Source: Homalodisca vitripennis
Lineage: Eukaryota > Arthropoda > Insecta > Hemiptera > Cicadellidae
NCBI RefSeq assembly: GCF_021130785.1
Contig: NC_060209.1
Span: 25,861,501 to 25,925,500, forward strand
Direction: 5' to 3'
DNA: 64,000 nucleotides
This document shows, in pieces, positions 1-10,194 of this stretch. The first letter of the stretch is position 1. Every line of letters begins with the position of its first letter. A program made the translations under genes and the position numbers. The notes under the pieces were generated by a model. That model was given only the letters and a program-made list of their open reading frames with translations. It was not told where the DNA came from and searched no databases.

Positions 1-1383
1 GCATGACAAAGGATTTCCCATTGGCTGTTCCATCAGTTTGAAAATAAAATAAGTTTTTGAACTGGAAAACAATTTTGATTCATACATAGATTAATTAGAA
101 GCATGAACTCTTCAACTTCTTTGCTTGATAAATGTATAGACTGAAGCCAATCTTGTATTAAGAGAATTGTAGTGTTCATAGGTACGTTAGGAATATAGAG
201 AAGTAACATCCAAAAGACACTAAGTACTCATCATCTTCAATTTCAATATTTTTTACTAAATTTAAAAAATTCATATCTGTTTTTTATTGCTAATGAAGGA
301 AATTGTGGTAGCTCTTTAAGTCTGGTTTGCAACCATTTAGATAGTAAATATGTTGGAGAATTTATTGATGACACTATAGGTCTCATTTCCTTTCCAGGTT
401 TGTGAACTTTCGGTAAACAGTATAATCGAGGTAGAATGGGGTTTGATATTATAAGCTTTCTACATATTTCATTATTGATTACTATTTTGCATTGTCTCAT
501 AGACTCTGAAGTTGAATGGGTAAATTTTGAAAGTGGATTTTTTGTTGAAAGTTTGTAGGGTCCTTTACTTAACATACTGTTTACTCTTTCATAGTAATTC
601 GTCTTGATTCAAGATTTACTATCGAATTTTTCCTTTGTCTGATTTTAAATAAAAAAACATTTTTATTTTGTAACTTGTGTAATGCGTCTTTATTTTTCTT
701 ATCTTCGTTGCGGAATGTTAGTTTTTTAGAACTATTTAAGCCATTAGATAAAGCTGAGTAAACATCAGATCTAATTAATGTTTTTTGATTTGAGTTTAAA
801 TTTTGAATGTTTGTTTCAATATCAATCACTAATGACTCGTTGTCTTTTGAATCACGGAAGTTGAAATTTAAACCTTTGTTCAAAAGAGATATTTCATCGT
901 CTGAAAATGATGTAGAAGATAAATTTTTAACTAAGCACTGATTTGGGAATACATTTTTATTATTTTTCAGGTTTAATTTGATTCTTTATTAAATTATCAA
1001 ACTTCTTTTCGAGTGTTTTTCATTTTTCTATTACATTTAAACTCAATACTCTGAAGTAGTTTTTGGTAATCGTTCTTCAAATGTGTCATAATATACTGGT
1101 GACAAATTTTTGGTAATTTTTAAATGCTGTTCCATGGCTTCTAATTCCAAAGAAGCTTGTTTTGAATACATATTTTTTATTTCCAAACTAAGCCAATTTT
1201 AATTTTGCATTATGAAGAACCTTATTAGTTGTTGTGTTTTTAATAGGTATGTTTATTTTGATAAATTTTGGAAATACTTTGTTACGTTTACAATTTTTCA
1301 AAAAACGAATATCGTAATCAATTAAATCTTACTTTTTGTTTCAATTTGTGAAGTTTGTTAAGCTCTGCAGACTTGAGGGCCAT
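1..1383 (-). pseudogene. PLE-1 copy A, 5' half of RT/GIY-YIG polyprotein, cut by window edge
   Basis: The start codon is the complement of 1381-1383 and opens with MALKSAEL, as in copies B, E and F. The visible part covers the lysine-rich N-terminal region, the early RT motif LPKVHKPGKEMRPIVSS (complement of about 360-425), and motif A (FDVTSLYPNVP). It stops at the window edge near GNPLSCF of motif B; the YVDD and endonuclease parts lie outside. Several frame breaks are single-base indels next to homopolymers. For example, CATTGGCTG near 20 reads CATTGCTG in copy B. Family identity is certain. Whether the breaks are mutations or sequencing errors cannot be told from the sequence alone. Confidence 0.9.
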
Positions 1384-1652
1384 GTTGAAATGCTGTAGAT
1401 GGAGCTTATATTGGTCACTTTTAACTTAGATGAAAAACATAAAAACCAATATTTAAGACTTTTTTATTGATTTGTGAGGCCTTTCAACAGCGAGGCTGTC
1501 TTCTTCAGACACATCACAAAAGTAAATACAAAAAGTAAATTTGATTATTAATATAGTTAACATATGTGATTTAATATTAATTTGTCCTGTGTGGCGTAGT
1601 TTGTAAATACAATTAAATTATTACTGGTATTATACTATATCAATTTTGAATG
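1384..1652 (-). repeat. PLE-1 linker (pseudo-LTR) between copies A and B
   Basis: Non-coding stretch between the stop of copy B and the start of copy A, read on the minus strand. Near-identical stretches lie at 4054-4323, 4624-4896, 7295-7564 and 9963-10194. It holds the hammerhead-like hairpin at 1469-1515. Confidence 0.85.
1469..1515 (-). ncRNA. hammerhead-ribozyme-like motif, A/B linker
   Basis: Reading the minus strand: GATGTGT, CTGAAGA, a 5-bp stem ACAGC/GCTGT with loop CTC, GAAA, GGCC, TC, ACAAATC. CTGAAGA fits the hammerhead core CUGANGA and GAAA fits the second core strand. GATGTGT pairs with ACAAATC at 6 of 7 positions (stem I), and CTC fits an NUH cleavage site. Stem III would be minimal. 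One extra base sits between CUGANGA and stem II, so activity is unproven. PLEs are known to carry minimal type I hammerheads. Confidence 0.45.
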
Positions 1653-4053
1653 TTATTTTTTGTAATCTTCGTTTAAGTAATATTGAATTTTGTATTGGTC
1701 CATCTTCTTGATTTAATAGATCCTTCTGTATTTGTTTGATTAATGTAATATGACTCCCATGCATTTAAATATCTTGGAGTGTTAACATGTTTTAATAATT
1801 TTAGGTTTTTCTGTGATATAGTGTGTCCAGTATTGATACAGTGATGTGCGACGGCTGATTTTTCTTCTCTGTTGAATTTAATGTGGGGAGCAATGTTCTT
1901 TATATCGTGTATGAATTTTTTCTTCTTGTTTGTCCAATGTATTTTTTGTTGCAGTCATCACATTTAATTTGGTATATACCTGATTTATTAATATTTTCTT
2001 CTTTATCTTTTGGATTTTTCAATTTATTCTTCAATTTGCTTGTTGTTTTATATGTGACGTCTTTATTTGTATGTTTTTTGAATGATTTTTTGTACATCTT
2101 TAGATATATTTGTCCATGTAGTGCTTATCCAATTTGTGTTTGTGTCTTTAATAGGTAAAAGTGTTGTTTTTGACTTTTTTGTCATGTTTCTTTTTTGCTT
2201 TTTTAAATATATGTTCGACTAAATCTGTTTTATATCCATTAAAAACGGCAACATCTTTTATGTACTTAATTTCTTTTTTGAATTTTTCTTGTGATAGAGG
2301 AGTGTTTAATAATCTATATATCATTGAATGGAAGACTGCTCGTTTTTGTGTTGGTGGATGATTTGAGTCATTTGTTATAAAACGATCAGTATGTGTTGGT
2401 TTACGATATATATCGAATTCCAATCGTTTTGAAATTGTGTTTTTTATTACTAAAATATCTAAAAAATGGTAGTGAGTTGTTGGATTCAATTTCATGAGTA
2501 AATTTAATGCTGGAGTAAAATGAATTTAGGTTGTTTATAAAGTTATTAAGGTTTTCATTTTTGTTGAATACTGCAAATATATCGTCAACATATCGAATCC
2601 AAATTCTTGGAAAGTATGGTAGAGATTCTTTAACTAAAATTTCAAAGTGACTCATGAAAATATTTGCAATGAAGCATGACAAAGGATTTCCCATTGCTGT
2701 TCCATCAGTTTGAAAATAAAATAAGTTTTTTGAACTGGAAACAATTTTGATTCATACATAGATTAATTAGAAGCATGAACTCTTCAACTTCTTTGCTTGA
2801 TAAATGTATAGACTGAAGCCAATCTTGTATTAAGAGAATTGTAGTGTTCATAGGTACGTTAGGATATAGAGAAGTAACATCAAAAGACACTAAGTACTCA
2901 TCATCTTCAATTTCAATATTTTTTTACTAAATTTAAAAATTCATATCTGTTTTTTATATTGCTAATGAAGGAAAATTGTGGTAGCTCTTTAAGTCTGGTT
3001 TGCAACCATTTAGATAGTAAATATGTTGGAGAATTTATTGATGACACTATAGGTCTCATTTCCTTTCCAGGTTTGTGAACTTTCGGTAAACAGTATAATC
3101 GAGGTAGAATGGGGTTTGATATTATAAGCTTTCTACATATTTCATTATTGATTACTATTTTGCATTGTCTCATAGACTCTGAAGTTGAATGGGTAAATTT
3201 TGAAAGTGGATTTTTTGTTGAAAGTTTGTAGGGTCCTTTACTTAACATACTGTTTACTCTTTCATAGTAATCGTCTTGATTCAAGATTACTATCGAATTT
3301 CCTTTGTCTGATTTTAAATAAAAAACATTTTTATTTTGTAACTTGTGTAATGCGTCTTTATTTTTCTTATCTTCGTTGCGGAATGTTAGTTTTTTAGAAC
3401 TATTTAAGCCATTAGATAAAGCTGAGTAAACATCAGATCTTAATTAATGTTTTTTTGATTTGAGTTTAAATTTTGAATGTTTGTTTCAATATCAATCACT
3501 AAATGACTCGTTGTCTTTTGAATCACGGAAGTTGAAATTTAAACCTTTGTTCAAAAGAGATATTTCATCGTCTGAAAATGATGTAGAAGATAAATTTTTA
3601 ACTAAGCACTGATTTGGGAATACATTTTTATTATTTTCAGGTTTAATTTGATTCTTTATTAAATTATAAAACTTCTTTTCGAGTGTTTTCATTTTTTCTA
3701 TTACATTTAAACTCAATACTCTGAAGTAGTTTTTGGTATCGCTTCTTCAAATGTGTCATAATATACTGGTGACAAATTTTTGGTAATTTTTAAATGCTGT
3801 TCCATGGCTTCTAATTCCAAAGAAGCTTGTTTTGAATACATATTTTTTATTTCCAAACTAAGCCAATTTAATTTTGCATTATGAAGAACCTTATTAGTTG
3901 TTGTGTTTTTAATAGGTATGTTTATTTTGATAAATTTTGGAAATACTTTGTTTACGTTTACAATTTTTCAAAAAAACGAATATCGTAATCAATTAATCTT
4001 ACTTTTTGTTTCAATTTGTGAAGTTTGTTAAGCTCTGCAGACTTGAGGGCCAT
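1653..4053 (-). pseudogene. PLE-1 copy B, full-length RT + GIY-YIG ORF, frameshifted
   Basis: Full-length unit of about 800 codons. The start is the complement of 4051-4053 (MALKSAEL) and the stop the complement of 1653-1655. Order on the minus strand: lysine-rich N-terminal region; LPKVHKPGKEMRPIVSS; motif A FDVTSLYPNVP; motif B TAMGNPLSCF; catalytic motif C YVDD (complement of 2581-2592); thumb region with RKPTHTDRF; then the GIY-YIG endonuclease beginning GIYQIKCDDC and ending in an HHC...GH segment. In the family the RT copies element RNA and the GIY-YIG domain nicks the target. The frame is broken in about six places by short indels, mostly in T or A runs, with few substitutions relative to E and F. 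It is either a recent copy with sequencing errors or a freshly decayed one. Confidence 0.92.
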
Positions 4054-4323
4054 GTTGAAATGCTGTAGATGGAGCTTATATTGGTCACTTTTAACTTAGA
4101 TGAAAAACATAAAACCAATATTTAAGACTTTTTTTATTGATTTGTGAGGCCTTTCAACAGCGAGGCTGTCTTCTTCAGACACATCACAAAAGTAAATACA
4201 AAAAGTAAATTTGATTATTAATAATAGTTAACATATGTGATTTAATATTAATTTGTCCTGTGTGGCGTAGTATGTAAATACAATTAAATTATTACTGGTA
4301 TTATACTATATCAATTTTGAATG
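4054..4323 (-). repeat. PLE-1 linker (pseudo-LTR) between B and fragment C
   Basis: Same linker as at 1384-1652, reading leftward from the end of fragment C into the leader of copy B. It shows that C and B were joined head-to-tail as the other units are. Confidence 0.85.
4139..4185 (-). ncRNA. hammerhead-ribozyme-like motif, B/C linker
   Basis: Same 47-nt arrangement as at 1469-1515: stem I strands at 4179-4185 and 4139-4145, CTGAAGA as the complement of 4172-4178, GAAA as the complement of 4152-4155. No base change was seen relative to the other four PLE-1 copies. Confidence 0.45.
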
Positions 4324-4414
4324 TTATTTTTGTAATCTTCGTTTAAGTAATATTGAATTTTGTATTGGTCCATCTTCTTGATTTAATAGATCTTCTGTAT
4401 TTGTTTGATTAATG
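4324..4414 (-). pseudogene. PLE-1 fragment C, last ~30 codons
   Basis: Only the C-terminal tail of the polyprotein remains, with its stop at the complement of 4324-4326. Similarity to copies B, E and F stops abruptly at about 4414, where the sequence switches to the plus-strand fragment D. C is therefore a 5'-truncated unit whose broken end sits at the centre of the inverted array. Confidence 0.85.
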
Positions 4415-4623
4415 AAATCAGCCGTCGCACATCACTGTATCAATACTGGGACACACTATATCAACAGAAAAACCTAAAATTATTAAAACATGTTAACACT
4501 CCAAGATATTTAAATGCATGGGAGTCATATTACATTAATCAAACAAATACAGAAGATCTATTAAATCAAGAAGATGGACCAATACAAAATTCAATATTAC
4601 TTAAACGAAGATTACAAAAATAA
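4415..4623 (+). pseudogene. PLE-1 fragment D, GIY-YIG C-terminal part
   Basis: A plus-strand fragment starting inside the endonuclease (AVAHHC-equivalent segment) and running through NAWESYYINQ and EDGPIQNS to the stop at 4621-4623. An open reading frame from 4405 covers it, but its first few codons come from fragment C read backwards. It extends about 140 bp further into the element than C does, so the two truncations are at different points and the junction is not a simple mirror. Confidence 0.85.
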
Positions 4624-4896
4624 CATTCAAAATTGATATAGTATAATACCAGTAATAATTTAATTGTATTTACAAACTACGCCACACAGGACAAATTAAT
4701 ATTAAAATCACATATGTTAACTATTATTAATAATTCAAATTTACTTTTTTGTATTTACTTTTGTGATGTGTCTGAAGAAGACAGCCTCGCTGTTGAAAGG
4801 CCTCACAAATCAATAAAAAAGTCTTAAATATTGGTTTTATGTTTTTTCATCTAAGTTAAAAGTGACCAATATAAGCTCCATCTACAGCATTTCAAC
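4624..4896 (+). repeat. PLE-1 linker (pseudo-LTR) between D and E
   Basis: Linker from the stop of fragment D to the start codon of copy E. It is nearly identical to 7295-7564 apart from small homopolymer indels, such as an extra T in the ATTACTTTTTT stretch near 4740. It carries the hairpin at 4765-4811. Confidence 0.85.
4765..4811 (+). ncRNA. hammerhead-ribozyme-like motif, D/E linker
   Basis: Plus strand: stem I strands 4765-4771 and 4805-4811, CTGAAGA 4772-4778, GAAA 4795-4798, predicted NUH site CTC ending at 4804. Same reservations as for the 1469-1515 copy. Confidence 0.45.
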
Positions 4897-7294
4897 ATGG
4901 CCCTCAAGTCTGCAGAGCTTAACAAACTTCACAAATTGAAACAAAAAGTAAGATTAATTGATTACGATATTCGTTTTTTTGAAAAATTGTAAACGTAACA
5001 AAGTATTTCCAAAATTTATCAAATAAACATACCTATTAAAAACACAACAACTAATAAGGTTCTTTCATAATGCAAAATTAAATTGGCTTAGTTTGGAAAT
5101 AAAAAAATATGTATTCAAAAACAAGCTTCTTTGGAATTAGAAAGCCATGGAACAGCATTTAAAAATTACCAAAAATTTGTCACCAGTATATTATGACACA
5201 TTTGAAGAACGATACCAAAAACTACTTCAGAGTATTGAGTTTAAATGTAATAGAAAAATGAAAACACTCGAAAAGAAGTTTTATAATTTAATAAAGAATC
5301 AAATTAAACCTGAAAATAATAAAAATGTATTCCCAAATCAGTGCTTAGTTAAAAATTTATCTTCTACATCATTTTCAGACGATGAAATATCTCTTTTGAA
5401 CAAAGGTTTAAATTTCAACTTCCGTGATTCAAAAGACAACGAGTCATTAGTGATTGATATTGAAACAAACATTCAAAATTTAAACTCAAATCAAAAAAAC
5501 ATTAATTAGATCTGATGTTTACTCAGCTTTATCTAATGGCTTAAATAGTTCTAAAAAACTAACATTCCGCAACGAAGATAAGAAAAATAAAGACGCATTA
5601 CACAAGTTACAAAATAAAAATGTTTTTTATTTAAAATCAGACAAAGGAAATTCGATAGTAATCTTGAATCAAGACGATTACTATGAAAGAGTAAACAGTA
5701 TGTTAAGTAAAGGACCCTACAAACTTTCAACAAAAAATCCACTTTCAAAATTTACCCATTCAACTTCAGAGTCTATGAGACAATGCAAAATAGTAATCAA
5801 TAATGAAATATGTAGAAAGCTTATAATATCAAACCCCATTCTACCTCGATTATACTGTTTACCGAAAGTTCACAAACCTGGAAAGGAAATGAGACCTATA
5901 GTGTCATCAATAAAATTCTCCAACATATTTACTATCTAAATGGTTGCAAACCAGACTTAAAGAGCTACCACAATTTCCTTCATTAGCAATAAAAAACAGA
6001 TATGAATTTTTAAAATTTAGTAAAAAATATTGAAATTGAAGATGATGAGTACTTAGTGTCTTTTGATGTTACTTCTCTATATCCTAACGTACCTATGAAC
6101 ACTACAATTCTCTTAATACAAGATTGGCTTCAGTCTATACATTTATCAAGCAAAGAAGTTGAAGAGTTTCATGCTTCTAATTAATCTATGTATGAATCAA
6201 AATTGTTTCCAGTTCAAAAACTTATTTTATTTTCAAAACTGATGGAACAGCAATGGGAAATCCTTTGTCATGCTTCATTGCAAATATTTTCATGAGTCAC
6301 TTTGAAATTTTAGTTAAAGAATCTCTACCATACTTTCCAAGAATTTGGATTCGATATGTTGACGATATATTTGCAGTATTCAACAAAAATGAAAACCTTA
6401 ATAACTTTATAAACAACCTAAATTCATTTTACTCCAGCATTAAATTTACTCATGAAATTGAATCCAACAACTCACTACCATTTTTTAGATATTTTAGTAA
6501 TAAAAAAACACAATTTCAAAAACGATTGGAATTCGATATATATCGTAAACCAACACATACTGATCGTTTTATAACAAATGACTCAAATCATCCACCAACA
6601 CAAAAACGAGCAGTCTTCCATTCAATGATATATAGATTATTAAACACTCCTCTATCACAAGAAAAATTCAAAAAAGAAATTAAGTACATAAAAGATGTTG
6701 CCGTTTTTAATGGATATAAAACAGATTTAGTCGAACATATATTTAAAAAAGCAAAAAAGAAACATGACAAAAAGTCAAATACAACACTTTTACCTATTAA
6801 AGACACAAACACAAATTGGATAAGCACTACATGGACAAATATATCTAAAGATGTACAAAAATCATTCAAAAAACATACAAATAAAGACCGTCACATATAA
6901 AACAACAAGCAAATTGAAGAAAAAAATTGAAAAAATCCAAAAGATAAAGAAGAACATATTAATAAATCAGGTATATACCAAATTAAATGTGATGGACTGC
7001 AACAAAAAATACATTGGACAAACAAGAAGAAAAATTCATACACGATATAAAGAACATTGCTCCCACATTAAATTCAACAGAGAAGAAAAATCAGCCGTCG
7101 CACATCACTGTATCAATACTGGACACACTATATCACAGAAAAACCTAAAATTATTAAAACATGTTAACACTCCAAGATATTTAAATGCATGGGAGTCATA
7201 TTACATTAATCAAACAAATACAGAAGATCTATTAAATCAAGAAGATGGACCAATACAAAATTCAATATTACTTAAACGAAGATTACAAAAATAA
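4897..7294 (+). pseudogene. PLE-1 copy E, full-length RT + GIY-YIG ORF, frameshifted
   Basis: Full-length plus-strand unit from ATG 4897 to TAA 7292-7294, about 800 codons. The longest open piece (6253-6900) contains motif B MGNPLSCF, catalytic YVDD at 6355-6366 and the thumb region. The endonuclease follows at about 6960-7150, with the GIY motif and YIGQT, but an extra G near 6993 puts them in different frames. Other breaks lie near 4980-5150, 5505, 5930, 6180-6240 and 6890. Nearly all are single-base length changes beside A or T runs when compared with copy F. It shares linker structure with D upstream and F downstream, as one tandem arm. Confidence 0.92.
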
Positions 7295-7564
7295 CATTCA
7301 AAATTGATATAGTATAATACCAGTAATAATTTAATTGTATTTACAAACTACGCCACACAGGACAAATTAATATTAAATCACATATGTTAACTATTATTAA
7401 TAATCAAATTTACTTTTTGTATTTACTTTTGTGATGTGTCTGAAGAAGACAGCCTCGCTGTTGAAAGGCCTCACAAATCAATAAAAAAGTCTTAAATATT
7501 GGTTTTTATGTTTTTCATCTAAGTTAAAAGTGACCAATATAAGCTCCATCTACAGCATTTCAAC
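7295..7564 (+). repeat. PLE-1 linker (pseudo-LTR) between E and F
   Basis: Clean 270-bp linker joining the stop of E to the start of F. It contains the TATAGTATAATACC stretch, the hairpin at 7433-7479 and the short leader ending TTCAAC just before ATG. Confidence 0.85.
7433..7479 (+). ncRNA. hammerhead-ribozyme-like motif, E/F linker
   Basis: Stem I strands GATGTGT (7433-7439) and ACAAATC (7473-7479) pair at 6 of 7 positions. CTGAAGA is at 7440-7446, stem II ACAGC/GCTGT with loop CTC at 7449-7461, GAAA at 7463-7466, a minimal GGCC stem III at 7467-7470 and U-H at 7471-7472. Predicted cleavage would follow C7472. One extra base precedes stem II compared with canonical hammerheads. Two other PLE families in this window share the layout with different stem sequences. 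Confidence 0.5.
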
Positions 7565-9962
7565 ATGGCCCTCAAGTCTGCAGAGCTTAACAAACTTCAC
7601 AAATTGAAACAAAAAGTAAGATTAATTGATTACGATATTCGTTTTTTGAAAAATTGTAAACGTAACAAAGTATTTCCAAAATTTATCAAAATAAACATAC
7701 CTATTAAAAACACAACAACTAATAAGGTTCTTCATAATGCAAAATTAAATTGGCTTAGTTTGGAAATAAAAAATATGTATTCAAAACAAGCTTCTTTGGA
7801 ATTAGAAGCCATGGAACAGCATTTAAAAATTACCAAAAATTTTGTCACCAGTATATTATGACACATTTGAAGAAACGATACCAAAAACTACTTCAGAGTA
7901 TTGAGTTTAAATGTAATAGAAAAATGAAAACACTCGAAAAGAAGTTTGATAATTTAATAAAGAATCAAATTAAACCTGAAAATAATAAAAATGTATTCCC
8001 AAATCAGTGCTTAGTTAAAAATTTATCTTCTACATCATTTTCAGACGATGAAATATCTCTTTTGAACAAAGGTTTAAATTTCAACTTCCGTGATTTCAAA
8101 AGACAACGAGTCATTAGTGATTGATATTGAAACAAACATTCAAAATTTAAACTCAAATCAAAAAACATTAATTAGATCTGATGTTTACTCAGCTTTATCT
8201 AATGGCTTAAATAGTTCTAAAAAAACTAACATTCCGCAACGAAGATAAGAAAAATAAAGACGCATTACACAAGTTACAAAATAAAAATGTTTTTTTATTT
8301 AAAATCAGACAAAGGAAATTCGATAGTAATCTTGAATCAAGACGATTACTATGAAGAGTAAACAGTATGTTAAGTAAAGGACCCTACAAACTTTCAACAA
8401 AAAAATCCACTTTCAAAATTTACCCATTCAACTTCAGAGTCTATGAGGACAATGCAAAAATAGTAATCAATAATGAAATATGTAGAAAGCTTATAATATC
8501 AAACCCCATTCTACCTCGATTATACTGTTTACCGAAAGTTCACAAACCTGGAAAGGAAATGAGACCTATAGTGTCATCAATAAATTCTCCAACATATTTA
8601 CTATCTAAATGGTTGCAAACCAGACTTAAAGAGCTACCACAATTTTCCTTCATTAGCAATAAAAAACAGATATGAATTTTTTTAAATTTAGTAAAAAATA
8701 TTGAAATTGAAGATGATTGAGTACTTAGTGTCTTTTGATGTTACTTCTCTATATCCTAACGTACCTATGAACACTACAATTCTCTTAATACAAGATTGGC
8801 TTCAGTCTATACATTTATCAAGCAAAGAAGTTGAAGAGTTCATGCTTCTATTAATCTATGTATGAATCAAAAATTGTTTCCAGTTCAAAAAACTTATTTT
8901 ATTTTCAAACTGATGGAACAGCAATGGGAAATCCTTTGTCATGCTTCATTGCAAATATTTTCATGAGTCACTTTGAAATTTTAGTTAAAGAATTCTCTAC
9001 CATACTTTCCAAGAATTTGGATTCGATATGTTGACGATATATTTGCAGTATTCAACAAAAATGAAAACCTTAATAACTTTATAAAACAACCTAAATTCAT
9101 TTTACTCCAGCATTAAATTTACTCATGAAATTGAATCCAACAACTCACTACCATTTTTAGATATTTTAGTAATAAAAAACACAATTTCAAAACGATTGGA
9201 ATTCGATATATATCGTAAACCAACACATACTGATCGTTTTATAACAAATGACTCAAATCATCCACCAACACAAAAACGAGCAGTCTTCCATTCAATGATA
9301 TATAGATTATTAAACACTCCTCTATCACAAGAAAAAATTCAAAAAAGAAATTAAGTACATAAAAGATGTTGCCGTTTTTAATGGATATAAAACAGATTTA
9401 GTCGAACATATATTTAAAAAAGCAAAAAAGAAACATGACAAAAAGTCAAAAACAACACTTTTACCTATTAAAGACACAAACACAAATTGGATAAGCACTA
9501 CATGGACAAATATATCTAAAGATGTACAAAAATCATTCAAAAAACATACAAATAAAGACGTCACATATAAAACAACAAGCAAATTGAAGAATAAATTGAA
9601 AAATCCAAAAGATAAAGAAGAAAATATTAATAAATCAGGTATATACCAAATTAAATGTGATGACTGCAACAAAAAATACATTGGACAAACAAGAAGAAAA
9701 ATTCATACACGATATAAAGAACATTGCTCCCACATTAAATTCAACAGAGAAGAAAAATCAGCCGTCGCACATCACTGTATCAATACTGGACACACTATAT
9801 CACAGAATAAACCTAAAATTATTAAAACATGTTAACACTCCAAGATATTTAAATTGCATGGGAGTCATATTACATTAATCAAACAAATACAGAAGATCTA
9901 TTAAATCAAGAAGATGGACCAATACAAAATTCATATTACTTAAACGAAGATTACAAAAATAA
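7565..9962 (+). pseudogene. PLE-1 copy F, full-length RT + GIY-YIG ORF, frameshifted
   Basis: Full-length plus unit from ATG 7565 to TAA 9960-9962. The first 98 codons are open. Approximate residue positions: LPKVHKPG at 322, motif A SFDVTSLYPNVP at 389, motif B TAMGNPLSCF at 449, catalytic YVDD at 487 (9027-9038), GIY at 691 (9638-9646) and YIGQT about 13 residues later (9677 on). The endonuclease has the CDDC pair between GIY and YIG, and a downstream HHC...GH segment, as in EN-containing PLEs. The GIY-YIG domain is open from 9584 to 9835. Breaks near 7850, 8095, 8225, 8355, 8680-8715 and 9335 are short indels. Copy F is the best template for the endonuclease sequence. Confidence 0.93.
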
Positions 9963-10194
9963 CATTCAAAATTGATATAGTATAATACCAGTAATAATTT
10001 AATTGTATTTACAAACTACGCCACACCAGGACAAATTAATATTAAATCACATATGTTAACTATTATTAATAATCAAATTTACTTTTTGTATTTACTTTTG
10101 TGATGTGTCTGAAGAAGACAGCCTCGCTGTTGAAAGGCCTCACAAATCAATAAAAAAGTCTTAAATATTGGTTTTATGTTTTTCATCTAAGTTA
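9963..10194 (+). repeat. PLE-1 terminal linker and right end of array
   Basis: The 3' tail after copy F. It matches the other linkers through the hairpin and 46 nt beyond it, then stops at about 10194. There internal copies read on into the 5' leader while this one enters unrelated AT-rich DNA. This marks the 3' end of the element. The target duplication partner is outside the window. Confidence 0.85.
10102..10148 (+). ncRNA. hammerhead-ribozyme-like motif, array right end
   Basis: Same arrangement: stem I 10102-10108 with 10142-10148, CTGAAGA 10109-10115, GAAA 10132-10135. It lies 46 nt from the array end. Confidence 0.45.

Larger units (their letters stand above)
1..10194. mobile_element. 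Penelope-like element array PLE-1, two diverging arms
   Basis: Six copies or fragments of one Penelope-like retroelement. Minus-strand copies A (1-1383), B (1653-4053) and fragment C (4324-4414) form the left arm. Plus-strand fragment D (4415-4623) and copies E (4897-7294) and F (7565-9962) form the right arm. Within each arm the order is head-to-tail, and the arms meet head-to-head at about 4414/4415, where C and D are both 5'-truncated. Each coding unit is followed by an approximately 270-bp linker that also serves as the next unit's leader (a pseudo-LTR). Similarity ends on the right at about 10194; the left end lies outside the window. Tandem copies with inverted 5'-truncated pieces are typical of PLEs. 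Compared stretches differ mostly by single-base indels in homopolymers. Confidence 0.93.

Noticed and set aside
1883..2361. Plus-strand ORFs within the left PLE arm
   Set aside because: They are antisense shadows of the minus-strand PLE-1 copy B. The same applies to minus ORFs in copies E and F (for example 6588-6869 and 9325-9681).
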